From Raffaelea ambrosiae (Eukaryota > Ascomycota > Sordariomycetes > Ophiostomatales > Ophiostomataceae), in the NCBI GenBank assembly GCA_002778195.1, contig PCDI01000009.1:314291-378290 (forward strand): a stretch of 64,000 nucleotides of DNA, written 5' to 3'. The position numbers and the translations under genes are program-made. Below are positions 48,801 to 59,092 of this stretch, piece by piece. Under the pieces are notes generated by a model, which did no database searches, was not told the origin of the DNA, and worked only from the letters and a program-made list of their open reading frames with translations. Position 1 is the first letter of the stretch; each line of letters begins with the position of its first letter.

Positions 48801-49639
48801 TGTCCGACGTGCAGGTGCCACGCGAGATGAGCCACGAGATGGCCGCTGGGCTGCGGGCGGTGCGGGCTTCGCCGACGTGCCGTGTTCTGCGGTTCACGAC
48901 CCTGGCCGACCTCCACCTGGTGCAGCAGGCGGTCACGGGATACCAGGTGGTGTTTGACGGCGTAGCAGCGGCGTTTGCGATTGCACGGCGGCGCATGGTG
49001 GTGCCGATCCACAAGAAGTGGGAGGCCGGAGCGACAAGGATTCAGGTGGTGGTGCATCCCGACACCAAGGTGACGCAGCTGCTGGTCTTCTTCCAGGACT
49101 TCCACTACGGCCACTGCATGAGCTTTGTGCTCAAGGGCACCGACGTGTACGAGTCGTTTTCGCGCACGGGCGGCAAGTTTGGGCTCAAGTTTGACGACGC
49201 CAAGTTCCCGCTGCCACGGATGACCGGCAAGACGACGTCGGCCGGAGGGTTTGCCAGCAGCCTCGGCGCCGGCAGCGGCAGCAACGAGAGTCGACAGAGC
49301 CGCGACGGCGGTCGTCCGTCTATGGTCGGTGGCGAGATCAGGATTCGCGGCAGCATTGACGAAGACGGCGCTGCCGGCATTGCAGAGTACAACGAGGTGG
49401 CATTCGTGTGTCTGGATATGCCAGATCTGCCGGGCGAGCACGACGACATCAACATTTTGTTTGATAAGGAAGCGGGTGCGTGCTTTCTCCCTTTTCTCCC
49501 CTTCTCTTCTGTTCCACCTGGCCTTTGCCCTACTCTCTTTCTCTGCCCGAACCATTACTAACCTACTGCAGACCGCGATAAGCTGGCATCGTGTCTACCA
49601 GCCCCGGTACGGGGAGCCCGGCTGCCCAAGATGTTCTAG
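45845..49639 (+). CDS. Large unrecognised fungal protein, 5' end lost in gap
   Basis: I do not recognise this family. Visible exons are <45845-49475 and 49572-49639; they keep frame and give 1232 residues, with the N-terminus missing. The first 16 visible codons are glutamine (CAG CAA CAA units). Visible residues about 17-370 are disordered and Pro/Ser-rich, with several SP sites. A folded part begins near 46960 with helical sequence (ADDAFNLFVERSRHLFELF). It continues through beta-like segments at about 47640-47890 (LLSVVRPRK, FLLVVQLAQQDYSLLW) and 48050-48350. An Asn/Ser/His insert at 48422-48540 interrupts it, and two further folded segments run to 49480. No catalytic motif is visible. The final exon adds a short basic tail. 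The steady G+C-rich third positions and the frame-preserving intron support a real gene; a signalling or scaffold role would be a guess. Confidence 0.85.
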
Positions 49640-50181
49640 GCAAGGAGCACTACTGGATCAAGGGTTATATGTGAAGGGTATGGCCCGTCACCGGTGTGAT
49701 GTGATGGATATGAGATCTTGGATTTCAGTGTATTTATGTTTTTTTTTTTTTTTTGCTTGGGTTCCCTGCATTGTCTAGCATCGTAGATACCCCTGTGGGA
49801 TCGGAGGATTTGGGGGGGAAATGAAGATGAACAAATGAAATGAAAGCGCAGGTAGATAATGTTTTTTTTTTTTTTTGGAATGATCCTAGTGTATAATGTG
49901 AGCGAGAGTCTATTTGGTAGATCTGCTTGCTGGTCCGGAATGGAGAGAAACGAAAACAAGAGAACGGACGAGGCACGCTGCCTCGTGAATGCGATCGTGA
50001 ATAACAACTGCATTAATGTGCACGCTAGGAAACGCCTTTCAACGCCACACACAGAGGTATACAAAGAGGTATGCAAAAAAGGGATGCAAATACCGTGTTT
50101 CAAGCACATGCCAGATTCCCAGTCATATATTCATGGCATCATTCATGACGCCGCCAGTTCCCCATCCTCTCGTCTCCGACC
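49640..50181. other. Convergent intergenic region
   Basis: The shortest gap in the window, between two 3' ends. T-runs at about 49738-49754 and 49862-49877 fit 3'UTR sequence. No gene was seen. Confidence 0.5.
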
Positions 50182-52506
50182 TCACCATCGGGCATCTTCG
50201 TCTACACACAGAGCCCCATTCAACAGTGACCGCACGCGCTGCCGCACGTGTGCTGCCACCGGCTGGTCCGCTAGCAGGCGGAGCACCGCGGCCGTCACCG
50301 GGTGGTCCTGGGACGCCTGGCCTCGTTCTTGTTCTTGTTCTCGCTCCTCGTCCGACCACAGCCCAGGCTCGCGTTTGACCGCCACGGCTGTGGACGAGCT
50401 CTCTCCCTTTTCTCCTGCTGCTGCTTCTGCTTCGGCCGCCACCCGGGAGCGCGTCTCGTGCCGGCTCACAAACACGTCTCCGTCGTCGACGTCCATCGGG
50501 TCGTCTCCAGGCCCGCCGGTGCCAAAGGATTCTGTCTTGGTCGTCTCTTTGCCCTTGTGCTGCGACGGCGGCGGCGTCGACAGCTGGCTGTCGACCGCCG
50601 CCGTCGGGCTGCCGACCATCGTCGTCGCAGTAAAGCGCACGCGTTTGTGGGCCGACGACAACGGCCATGGGTCGGCAGCAGCAGGACCACCGCCACGGCT
50701 GCCGCCGCCGCCGCCGCCGTCTTCGTCTTCGTCTTGGCTGTCGTCCTCGTCATCATCAAAGCCCCCCCTCCGTTTGGCTCTCGTGGTCTTCATCGGTGTC
50801 CGTGGCTGGAACAGCGCCCCGCCTGCCCGCTCTTGCGACGGGGACATCACCGCCGTCGTGGCCGTCGACGTGAAGGAGGTGTCGAACGCCGAGGGGCCCA
50901 GTAGTCCGGTGGTGCCTGTTGGCCCTGCCGAAAAGGACAAGGACTGCATCGACGATTCCGTCGATGGCGCAAACGACGAGTCCCCGCCAAACGAAGAGGC
51001 AAAGGAGGACTGCGCCGAGACCTGGCCGGGGCCGACGCCTCCCTGGCTCTGTCGTTGACTGCTGCTCTCAGCCATGGCCTGCTGGTAGGCTTCGGAGGCG
51101 ATCAGCAGCCGGCGACGGGGCAGCCGTCTCGAGATAGTCGTCGTAGTCGTGGTGCCGGCGATGGCCTCGGTGGTCGACGGCGTTTCCGGCGTCGGCATGC
51201 CTGCTGGCTTGTCTCCGGGAGCTGTTGTCGCTGTTGTCGCTGTTGTTGCTGTTGTCGCTGCTGCCGCTGCTGCCACTGCTGCTGCTGCTGGCCCCCCTGT
51301 AGAGACTCCCCGGATGTCGTCCACCAGCGATTTTGGCTCGGCCCGCCGGCTCTCCCGCTCGCTGTGGTCGGCCAGTGCCACCAGGGCACGCTCCATGTCG
51401 CTGTCGAACGAGGAGTCGCTGTAGTCGGACTCTGCGCCAGAGGGGGCGGCGACGGGCCCCTGGGCGGCAGAGGCAACATCTGCTTGCGGCGAAGGAGGAG
51501 CAGGTGCCGATGCAGTCGCCGCCTCCCCTCCCTCCCGTGCCCTCGTAGAAAAGAACTGTGTGATCAGACGGTTGTCACGGCCTGGAGCGGCCGGTGCTGG
51601 AGCCGGAGCCGGAGCCGAAGCTGGAGATTCTGCTGCTGCTGCTGCTCTTCGCGTGCGCCTGGCGGGCGTGGGTGTCGGTGGGGGCTCGAAGTCTTCCTCG
51701 TCGTCTTCCTCGTCGTAGTCGTCGTGGCAAGGACCACCACCACCACCACCACGAGGACCATAGTTGGTGGGCGCCATACTGCGATCAGCCACGGGAGCAG
51801 TGAAGATGCGCTGCCGGGACTGGGTGACGGGCGCTGGTTGTTGCTGCTGCTGCTGTTGTCTGGATGGCCTCTGGTGAGTCTGGGTCTGCTGCTGCTGCTG
51901 CTGTCTGCGCTGTGGAGTAGGACGCGCGTTCCGAGACGGACGCTGCGCCGGTGTAGGCGTCGGCGGTAGCCCGCCGGGGACTGCTCTCTGTGGCATCCGC
52001 CTGCTCGTCGCTGGGTTGACGCCCGTCGCTGGGTTGACGCCCGGTCCGATCATTCCCGGGAGAGGGGACGAAGCCGGTGGCGATATCAGACCGCGGGGGC
52101 CGCCTTGCAGCCCTTGCGGCTGCCCCTGTGTTGAGGCGCTGCCGCTGCCCTCTCCCCGGTCTGGCGTTGTCCGTCGGCCGATCGACGTCCTGTACGTGGA
52201 CCCCTGCGCCGTGTTTCCTCCTCCTTCGGTTCTCGCATAGTCTTCCCACATGAAGAAATCGCATTGCCGCCGGCGCTCCTGCGGACACGTATAAAACCAC
52301 TTGCCCTTGTTTTTGCCCGGCTTGCGGGTCTCGCGGAGGACCGCCTTGCGGCGCGGCGTGCAGTCGCAGAACCACTCGCCATTCTGGAAGAGGCCGGACG
52401 AGCCGCGGCCGGGGGAGGGACCAGACGACGAAGGGTGGGTGGCCGACTGGGAAGACGGGTAGGGCTGGGAGCGGCGGCCTGCGGACCTGCGAGGCGTGCG
52501 GATCAT
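50182..52506 (-). CDS. GRF zinc-finger protein with long disordered tail
   Basis: A single exon of 774 residues. A GRF-type zinc finger lies near the N-terminus, with C47-x-C49, the KGKWFYTC block (C74) and QCDFFMW (C82, W87). In other proteins (topoisomerase III alpha, NEIL3, APE2) GRF fingers bind single-stranded DNA. Here it is the only recognisable domain, so a DNA-repair or nucleic-acid role is inference. The rest is Pro/Gln/Ala/Thr/Ser-rich and disordered, with polyglutamine stretches coded near 51840-51905, acidic patches and a K/R-rich patch (TRAKRR). A short helical C-terminus (VTAAVLRLLADQPVAAHV) may be a second functional element. The ATG at 52506 opens the frame 46 residues before the finger. 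A GT microsatellite sits directly upstream. Confidence 0.85.
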   Translation of the reverse strand: MIRTPRRSAGRRSQPYPSSQSATHPSSSGPSPGRGSSGLFQNGEWFCDCTPRRKAVLRETRKPGKNKGKWFYTCPQERRRQCDFFMWEDYARTEGGGNTAQGSTYRTSIGRRTTPDRGEGSGSASTQGQPQGLQGGPRGLISPPASSPLPGMIGPGVNPATGVNPATSRRMPQRAVPGGLPPTPTPAQRPSRNARPTPQRRQQQQQQTQTHQRPSRQQQQQQQPAPVTQSRQRIFTAPVADRSMAPTNYGPRGGGGGGPCHDDYDEEDDEEDFEPPPTPTPARRTRRAAAAAESPASAPAPAPAPAAPGRDNRLITQFFSTRAREGGEAATASAPAPPSPQADVASAAQGPVAAPSGAESDYSDSSFDSDMERALVALADHSERESRRAEPKSLVDDIRGVSTGGPAAAAVAAAAAATTATTATTATTAPGDKPAGMPTPETPSTTEAIAGTTTTTTISRRLPRRRLLIASEAYQQAMAESSSQRQSQGGVGPGQVSAQSSFASSFGGDSSFAPSTESSMQSLSFSAGPTGTTGLLGPSAFDTSFTSTATTAVMSPSQERAGGALFQPRTPMKTTRAKRRGGFDDDEDDSQDEDEDGGGGGGSRGGGPAAADPWPLSSAHKRVRFTATTMVGSPTAAVDSQLSTPPPSQHKGKETTKTESFGTGGPGDDPMDVDDGDVFVSRHETRSRVAAEAEAAAGEKGESSSTAVAVKREPGLWSDEEREQEQERGQASQDHPVTAAVLRLLADQPVAAHVRQRVRSLLNGALCVDEDARW

Positions 52507-53487
52507 TGGGGAGAATAGTGTGTGTGTGTGTGTGTGCGGATGTATGAGAATGAGGATCAGTAAGAGAGTGAGTGGGTGAGTGAGTGAATGAGAGGCCGTG
52601 AGATTGGAGCCGTGTCGCTCAACCTCGTTCTGGCCCTCGTGAGAAGAAGCAAGAGAGAAAAAAAAGAGGTATTTCGTTAAAGTGGGTCACAGAAGTTTTT
52701 TGTATATCTCATAGTTGACAGTTTGTAGAATTATTTCTGCGAAGCTGGTTAGAGCACGTCAAATCGGGCAGGCACGGCTGAGATGCAGGATTGCTTTGAG
52801 AGGGGGCGTTCCTGCCCCAGGTTGTTCCAGCTGGTTACCTAACCGCTCATTCATCTTTGGGTGGCTGGGGGCTTCAGCCTGAGTGGGGCAGACACACGTA
52901 CTCCTTGTGCTTGTCTGGCTCGCAGGGCTGAACCAGTGTGATTAGCGCAAGGCGGCCCCAGTGGCAGATTTTTGGCTGGGGAAAAAAGCGCTAGAGGTAG
53001 GATTACAGGGGGCGGCCGAAGGCGACACCAGAAAAAGAGCATGGACGAAAACGCAAGCAGACATGACGCAGACCGACACTTCCATTTCCCAAGCGACAAG
53101 GCAGACCAGTGCCAGGCAGCAACCAAAGGGGTATATTTGAGAAACATCTAGAGGCCAGACTATTGATGCAGGAAGAGACAAGAAGACGGAACGAAAGGAG
53201 AATAAAAAAAGACAGGAAAAAAAGGGGGAAAAAAAGAAAAAAAAAGGGAAAAAAGGAAGAAAAAAGGAAGAAAAAAAAGGACCCCCCCCCCCCCAGATAT
53301 ATAAACAAAAGACATAGCAACATGACCCTCAGAGAGCCATACCCACATGTCTACCTGTCCATAGATCTCAGATCCACCCATATCCCACAAATATCAAATC
53401 TGCCGGATTGCCCCATCAACCACGAGACCTCGACACAGTCCGGTCCCAGAACCACGACCATCCACTCTGCTGACCGTCCACCATCGT
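52507..53487. other. Intergenic region between GRF and ELMO genes
   Basis: Promoter side of the GRF gene and 3' side of the ELMO gene. It contains (GT)n at 52519-52536, an A/G-rich stretch at about 53160-53280 and a 13-C run at 53282-53294. No gene was seen. Confidence 0.5.
52519..52536. repeat. (GT)n microsatellite in the GRF gene 5' leader
   Basis: An uninterrupted GT tract beginning 13 bases upstream of the GRF start codon (minus-strand gene), probably inside its 5'UTR. Confidence 0.7.
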
Positions 53488-56007
53488 CTATATCTCGTAG
53501 TAGTAGTCGTCGTCCAGGCCCTCCCGGCTCGGCACCATGCCCGCTCCCGGCAGCGGCCCCTGGTACACCGTCTCCAGCCGCACATTCAGCAGCCGGATCT
53601 TGAGCCCGTAGTCGCTCACCAGCGACACCAGCTTGTTCGTCTCGGCCGTGATGGGCGCCTGGTTCAGCAGCATCAGCAGGCCGTCCAGCCACTCCGACGC
53701 CAGCGAGTGGTTCAGCGGGTGCAGCGTCAGGATGGCCACCTCGGCGGGGTCCTCGTCCGTCGAGTCGCCCGTCGCCTCCTCTGTGTTGTCGTCGTCATCT
53801 TCGGCGTTCTTGGCGGCGTTGTCGCCGTTCTTCGTCGCCTTGTCCCTTTTCCTTCGCCTCTTCTTGTCTCCATCCGCTGTCGTCTCGGGGTCCTCGTAGG
53901 CGAAAATCGTAATCTTAGTTGTCGTCTTTGCACCTCCTCCGCCCCCCGCGTTGTTCAGCCGCACCGTCGACGGCGCGCCCAGGCTGGTGTCGCTGGCCGC
54001 GTCGCCGTTCTTCCTGCTGTCCGTATCATCACCACCGCCCTCGCCCTCCCCGCTCGGCGCCGACACGTTCGACACCACCGAGCTGATCGTGCTCAGGTCC
54101 ACCTTCTCGGTCAACGCATCCAGGCTCGGGTCCTTGAGCGTCTGCTGCGCAAAGTCGGCATAGTGCAGATACCGCCGGTTGTGCGAGAGCTTGGCAAACC
54201 GCCACGTCTTGGACTCGTGCAGTTTTTGGACTGCCGGTGCCCTCTCCACCTGTTGTTGCGGGTCGTCCTTGTCCCCCCCCCCCCCTCCTCCTCCTCCTCT
54301 TCCTCCTCCTCCTGGCCGCACAAACCATGACCCTTGCAGCAGACACCGGATGCGCTGCTCCTTGACAAACTGCAGCGCCTCCAGCTTGAGCTCGTCCCGC
54401 ACCTGGTATAGGTGCGTGCCCCACTGGTCCTCAAACGACAGCTCCAGCAGGCCCATCTGCAGCTCCCGCAGCGCGCCCACGTCGTGCTCCTGCAGCTCCT
54501 CCTCCACCTCCAGCACGTCCTTCGTCCGGCCCGCCTGCCCGACCACCTGCTCCACCAGGATCCGCACCAGCTCGGCCACTTTCTCAAAGTCGTCCCGCTC
54601 CGCACCCGTGGCCTTCCAGAGTCGGAAGAATGCCTGCAGGCCGGCCGTGTGCAGGCGTGACCACTGCAGCAGCAGCGGCCGGAAGATCCGGTCGGCGTCC
54701 CCTGCGCTGGCCCCATTGCCAGCCGTGCCTCCCTTGCTGGCCGACGCGCCAGCGCCAACGCCGTCCAGGCTCTGGTAGTACCCTTGCAGTCCCTTGCTCA
54801 GATCCTCTTGCAGGTCCGACCGGTCCACTTCAAAGTGCTCGTAGAGTGTCATTGTCACCGCCAGGCTGGCCCGCGCCACGGGACACCGCTGGCCCAGCGG
54901 CCGCGTCGACTGCTCCAGCAGCAGCTTCTGGAACCCGTTCTCATTCTTGCGCACAAAGTCGGTCAGGTCCATCATGCCCAGGAACCCGGCCACGTCAAAC
55001 TCGGATGCCGGGCTTTCCGTCTCGAAGCCCAGCCGCCGCCACTTTTCGGGGTTGTGTCGCCGGCTGGTCTTTTTGCCCAGGATGGTGTTGCTGGCGGAGG
55101 CATTCTCTTCCTGCGACCCATGCGGTCCGCTGGACCGGTCCGGCGCGCTGGCCAAGTGCAGGCCCTTGAGCGCCCGCCGGTGCTCTGGCCGCTCGAGGTC
55201 GATCTTGACCTCCCTCCACCGCCGCAGCAGCACCTTGGTCAGCGTCTGGAACTCGAGCAGAGGGTGGGCCAGATCCTGCAGGGCCGAGCTCTGCATGAGG
55301 TTGTAGACGGCCTTGATGAGGCCGAGGTCTTGCAGGCGTTTGATGAGTTTGGAGCCGTCCTCGGACCCGGAGCTGGTCGTCGTGTTGCCGCTTCCGCCGT
55401 CCGAGACGGCGTCCCGAATCAATGCATTCACGAGCATCAGCGCATTCGCACACAGCGCATGGTCGGCCGACTGCAGCTGCTGGATGACCAGCTCAAAGAA
55501 CTGCGGGTACACGGCCACGGCCGGTTTGAGCGCGCGGAAGCCAAAGTGCGACGCCGGGCTCATCGACCGCAGTGCCGACGCGGACGATCCGGCGCCGCCC
55601 ACCCCGACGCCCACCCCGGCGGCCGTCGACTGGCTGTGGCCCACCAGCGCTACCAGGATGCTCATGGCGCCGCGCAAAATGTTCACCAGAGGGTTGGTGA
55701 CGATCAATTCTACGACACGCTCGACCAGGTCGCCGGAGCTGCCACCGCTGCTGGACATCTCAAAAATGTCCCATCCCATGTCCACCTCGAGCAGGCGGCT
55801 CAGCGACTGCAGTGCGTACGCCAACGTGTTGCCGCCCGCGGTCAGGATCAACCGCCTCAGTATGATCAGCCCGCCCGACGCGATGAACACGTCGGCAAAG
55901 GCCGGGTCGTTGATGGACGACTGCAGCTTGAAGACGGCCATTTTGCGCGCGGCATCTTCGTCGCTGGCCAGGCGCGACAGCAGCGCCGGGATGTCTGCCT
56001 GGTCCAT
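53488..56007 (-). CDS. ELMO/CED-12 family protein
   Basis: Predicted partner of a DOCK-type guanine-nucleotide exchange factor for Rac/Cdc42 GTPases, as ELMO is in animals and some fungi. A single exon of 839 residues, somewhat longer than animal ELMO1 (about 730). The N-terminal part (about 1-250) is armadillo-like helical repeats, beginning MDQADIPALLSRL. The central ELMO domain (roughly 330-480) includes FLGMMDLTDFVRKNENGFQKL. The C-terminal part (about 540-830) has a PH-like pattern (WRFAKLSHNRRYLHYADF; later HSLASEWLDGLLMLL). Two disordered loops interrupt this PH region, a Gly/Ser/Asp loop and a Lys/Arg block followed by Asp/Glu. The end has a short PLPG segment, not the long proline tail of animal ELMO. 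Gly-rich and polypyrimidine runs at 54271-54315 encode a Gly-rich spacer. Confidence 0.88.
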   Translation of the reverse strand: MDQADIPALLSRLASDEDAARKMAVFKLQSSINDPAFADVFIASGGLIILRRLILTAGGNTLAYALQSLSRLLEVDMGWDIFEMSSSGGSSGDLVERVVELIVTNPLVNILRGAMSILVALVGHSQSTAAGVGVGVGGAGSSASALRSMSPASHFGFRALKPAVAVYPQFFELVIQQLQSADHALCANALMLVNALIRDAVSDGGSGNTTTSSGSEDGSKLIKRLQDLGLIKAVYNLMQSSALQDLAHPLLEFQTLTKVLLRRWREVKIDLERPEHRRALKGLHLASAPDRSSGPHGSQEENASASNTILGKKTSRRHNPEKWRRLGFETESPASEFDVAGFLGMMDLTDFVRKNENGFQKLLLEQSTRPLGQRCPVARASLAVTMTLYEHFEVDRSDLQEDLSKGLQGYYQSLDGVGAGASASKGGTAGNGASAGDADRIFRPLLLQWSRLHTAGLQAFFRLWKATGAERDDFEKVAELVRILVEQVVGQAGRTKDVLEVEEELQEHDVGALRELQMGLLELSFEDQWGTHLYQVRDELKLEALQFVKEQRIRCLLQGSWFVRPGGGGRGGGGGGGGDKDDPQQQVERAPAVQKLHESKTWRFAKLSHNRRYLHYADFAQQTLKDPSLDALTEKVDLSTISSVVSNVSAPSGEGEGGGDDTDSRKNGDAASDTSLGAPSTVRLNNAGGGGGAKTTTKITIFAYEDPETTADGDKKRRRKRDKATKNGDNAAKNAEDDDDNTEEATGDSTDEDPAEVAILTLHPLNHSLASEWLDGLLMLLNQAPITAETNKLVSLVSDYGLKIRLLNVRLETVYQGPLPGAGMVPSREGLDDDYYYEI

Positions 56008-58208
56008 GGTGGGTGTGTGTGCGTCTTTGGGGAGAGGGAGTCTTCGAGGATGCCAAAAAAAAATAAAGGAAAAAGAACGGGAAGATTCGAAGTCGATCAG
56101 AGGTCAACACTCGGCAAAAGTCGTCGTGGCAGTCCGTCGTTGTCGCGTGCTGTTGTCGTGTGTCGTCAAGTCAAGTCCTGCTTGCACGTGGCGATGCCTC
56201 TCCCAGGCCCCGTTTGCAAGACCACCAAGCCCCAAGCGCGTTTCTTTTCTTGCGTGTCTCTTTGTTCGTCTCTGCCGTGTTTTCGTCTCTGCTGCGTCTC
56301 GTCGTCTTTGTTTTCTTGGGGTTCTCTCTTCCGTGTCCGCCTTGTCTTGCCAATCCTTTTTTTTCGGCCTCCCCTTTCTCAGAGTCAATAAATTGGCCCT
56401 GAAAAGCATTAGGGGAAGGTTAATCGATAGTGGGAAGCGCACGGGCCTCCGCCGTTCTTCGTTCTCTTTGTGGATAGACCCCTTGCACGGTACAGTGGCA
56501 CACCAATCAGGTCTAGCGAGGGGGTTCTGCCTTCCAGAAGGGTCTCTCGGGTGAGATACAGGCGGCGCTCCGGTCGTCGCTTCCCCGTGTGGCCGTGTGG
56601 TGTGATGTGCCTGCCTTGCCAAACAGTGACCTCATCGCAAGGAAACGCGGGAGTACCGGTATCTGACGTAGTACACAGAATTTCGGCAGCCGCCATATAT
56701 GACAAATCTGCTTTCACACGGCCCCCAACGGCCAGTCCAACGGTCGACCCAATGCGTACCAAACAAACGTGCCTCACGGGGCCTGACTGCAGAAAGCAGA
56801 AAGCAGCAAGCAGCAACCTGTTACTGACGTCAAATCATGAGAACTATGCAAGAAGCATTCGGGAAACGGTCGAGAAACGGGTGTGTCCGTGTCCGGTGGG
56901 CACGCTTGCATATCCGACGTCATCCCAGAACTTCCCACAGCCTCCACGATTGCCAGCGATCGGCGTGGCTATTTGCGTGCGGAAAATGTCCGCTGCCGGC
57001 AGCCTTTCCCACCCTCCACAAGCGCACTCACACCCAGTCCTCCCGCGTATTCCCATGTCACCTGGTCCCGGGAAGTCTGCAGACACGGCCTCGAAGAGGA
57101 GGGAAGAGGTCCGTGAAAACGTGAGACTGCGAGACCGCTGGAGCCACTGGAGAGAAGGCTCCTGGCTCAAACCGGCAAGGCCAGACCATACCTGGTGATG
57201 CCGGGGTAAGGGAGAGGAGGTGGCAAAAAAATACCATGTTGCGAGTGAGCTGCAAGTCCTAAATAGGGCAAGCGAATGACGAGCTTTGGAGAGATAACAC
57301 TACACAGTACTCGTACTCGTACAAAGCCAGATTTGGCGGGGCTAGGCCTGTTATTTCCATATTAAGTGGGAATACAGCACGAGTACAAAAAGAACAAAGC
57401 AGAACATGCGAGACTGCAAAATAGCGAAACGCGAATCGACGGGACCATATCCGACGAGGCGTTCTGTGCAAGACAAAGAGCAACACCAGAGAGAGAACAG
57501 AACAGGGAAGCATTGGTCGGGAGCCACAGGATTATCTGCCAGTATTTATATTCTTCTTTACATTCCCTTGTTACACGTATCATTTTACGCTTGTCAACTC
57601 ACCTTATCAGCTATAAGATCAGCGCCAGCAGACACGTGGAGCCGACATAGCAAAAGAAGGAGGGAAGCCAGGGAGAGAACATCCGCTTTAGAAGCTCTTT
57701 GGCTGAGATAGGATAGTTCTTGACTGTCTACTCGACTGGCTCAAAGTCAACGCTCGTTGTCCTGAACCTCTCTTGTTGGCCCTCTCTGTCTCTTCTCGGA
57801 CTCGAGTTGGCTGGCTCGCACTCGGACTCGATTTGGCCGGCTCGCACTGTTGGTTGTCAGCAATTGAGAAGCTACTAACAGCTCTTTACGGCCGTCTGAT
57901 ATCTGCCCCTCCCATTCTCTCCCCCCCCCCCCCCCCCCCCTCTCTCTTTCTTTCCCTTTCTCTTCTCTTCCCCCCTCCTCTCTCTCTCCCACCATGGCCC
58001 CCCTCCCCATCGCCGTGCACAACAGTGCCGATTCNCTCGGACTCGATTTGGCCGGCTCGCACTGTTGGTTGTCAGCAATTGAGAAGCTACTAACAGCTCT
58101 TTACGGCCGTCTGATATCTGCCCCTCCCATCCTCTCCGGTTCCCGCCCCCTTCTCTCTCTCTTTCTTTCCCTTTCTCTTCTCTTCCCCCCTCCTCTCTCT
58201 CTCCCACC
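56008..58208. other. Divergent intergenic region, ELMO and cytidine deaminase
   Basis: Promoter sequence for both neighbours. It holds a CCAATCA at about 56501, AGTACTCGTACTCGTAC at about 57306-57322 and, at its right end, the first copy of an assembly duplication (57821-58034). Its true length is therefore probably about 215 bases shorter. No gene was seen. Confidence 0.45.
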
Positions 58209-58249
58209 ATGGCCCCCCTCCCCATCGCCGTGCACAACAGTGCCGATTC
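57821..58249. repeat. 214-base duplication around a single N, with duplicated start codon
   Basis: The sequence at 57821-58034 recurs at 58036-58249 with the N (58035) between. The copies differ mainly in the C-rich interior: 20 C in copy one, interrupted C in copy two. Both carry the same ATG and first codons of the cytidine deaminase (57994 and 58209). Only copy two runs on into the gene. This is best explained as two unmerged contig ends. Confidence 0.85.
58140..58208 (+). promoter_or_regulatory. Pyrimidine-rich leader before the cytidine deaminase start
   Basis: An almost pure C/T stretch reaches up to the CACCATGG start context. CT-rich leaders next to the start are common in highly expressed filamentous-fungal genes. 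The functional role is inference. Confidence 0.35.
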
Positions 58250-59092
58250 CGCCAGCGTCGAGACCACCTGCCTCCAGCTCGGCCTCGAGGTTGATGAGTT
58301 TCGCGAGCTCCAGCGCCAGAGCGCCATCGCCGCCGAAGGCGCCTACAGCCCCTACAGTAATTTCCCCGTCGGCGCCGCCGTGTTGACCAAGTACGGCGTC
58401 TCCCGGGCCGACGATACTCATGTTGTCGGCGACCATCACGGCAGCACAGGCGGGAACGTCCACGGCCGGTTCATCCTCGGCGCCAACGTTGAGAACGTCG
58501 CCTTCCCCGTGGGCACCTGTGCCGAGCGCGTGGCTCTGGGCCGGGCCGTGTTCGAAGGCCACCGGGACTTCAAGGCGCTGGCCGTGACGGCCACGGCGAC
58601 GCCGCCGGGGAGTATGCCGACGTCGCCATGCGGGATGTGTCGGCAATTGTAAGTACCACCCCCGTTAGAAGTGCCTCAGTACCCGGGAAAGCGCCTTAGA
58701 TACGCCTACTGACTGCATAGCATTCGCGAATTCTGCGAAATGGACACGCCGATTCTCATGTTCTCCAAGAACGGCAACTACGTGGCCGTAAGGCTGGAAG
58801 CAGTACGTCATGCTCGGCCATGTTATCCGTGTCGTCGGGCCCTTGCAGAATGGCCAGGATGTCGTGATCCTGTGGGATCTTGGATCTGGTCTCTTTGTTG
58901 GATCTCGGACCTGCCAGAGCATGCCAGGACCTGCGCGGATCGAACATGACCTGACAAAGCCTCATCCTCACACTCTCACTCACCCTTATCCTTTTGGGAT
59001 ACCCTTTGAGATACTCTTTGCTAACGTCTTCCCAGCTGCTGCCGTTGTCCTTTGGACCAGCGTCGCTTCCAACGACGACGGGTATGCCTTAA
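58209..59092 (+). CDS. CDD1: Cytidine deaminase (pyrimidine salvage)
   Basis: Zinc enzyme converting cytidine and deoxycytidine to uridine and deoxyuridine in the cytosol. Three exons, 58209-58648, 58721-58802 and 59036-59092, keep frame and give 192 residues. The active-site motif TCAERVA carries the zinc ligand C104 and proton-shuttle E106. PCGMCRQF carries C141 and C144, and the first intron splits the F codon. PYSNFPVGAA (48-57) and GANVENVAFP (91-100) form the substrate pocket. The last exon supplies the family end LLPLSFGP. This C-x-E plus P-C-x2-C layout is the homotetrameric type. It is slightly longer than typical (about 140) because of an N-terminal extension, a Gly/His/Asp insert (residues about 62-86) and a short tail. 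A start copied at 57994 is an assembly artefact. Confidence 0.95.

Noticed and set aside
48392..49555. 387-codon antisense frame over the unrecognised large gene
   Set aside because: Composition and position match a shadow frame; the plus strand keeps frame through an intron.
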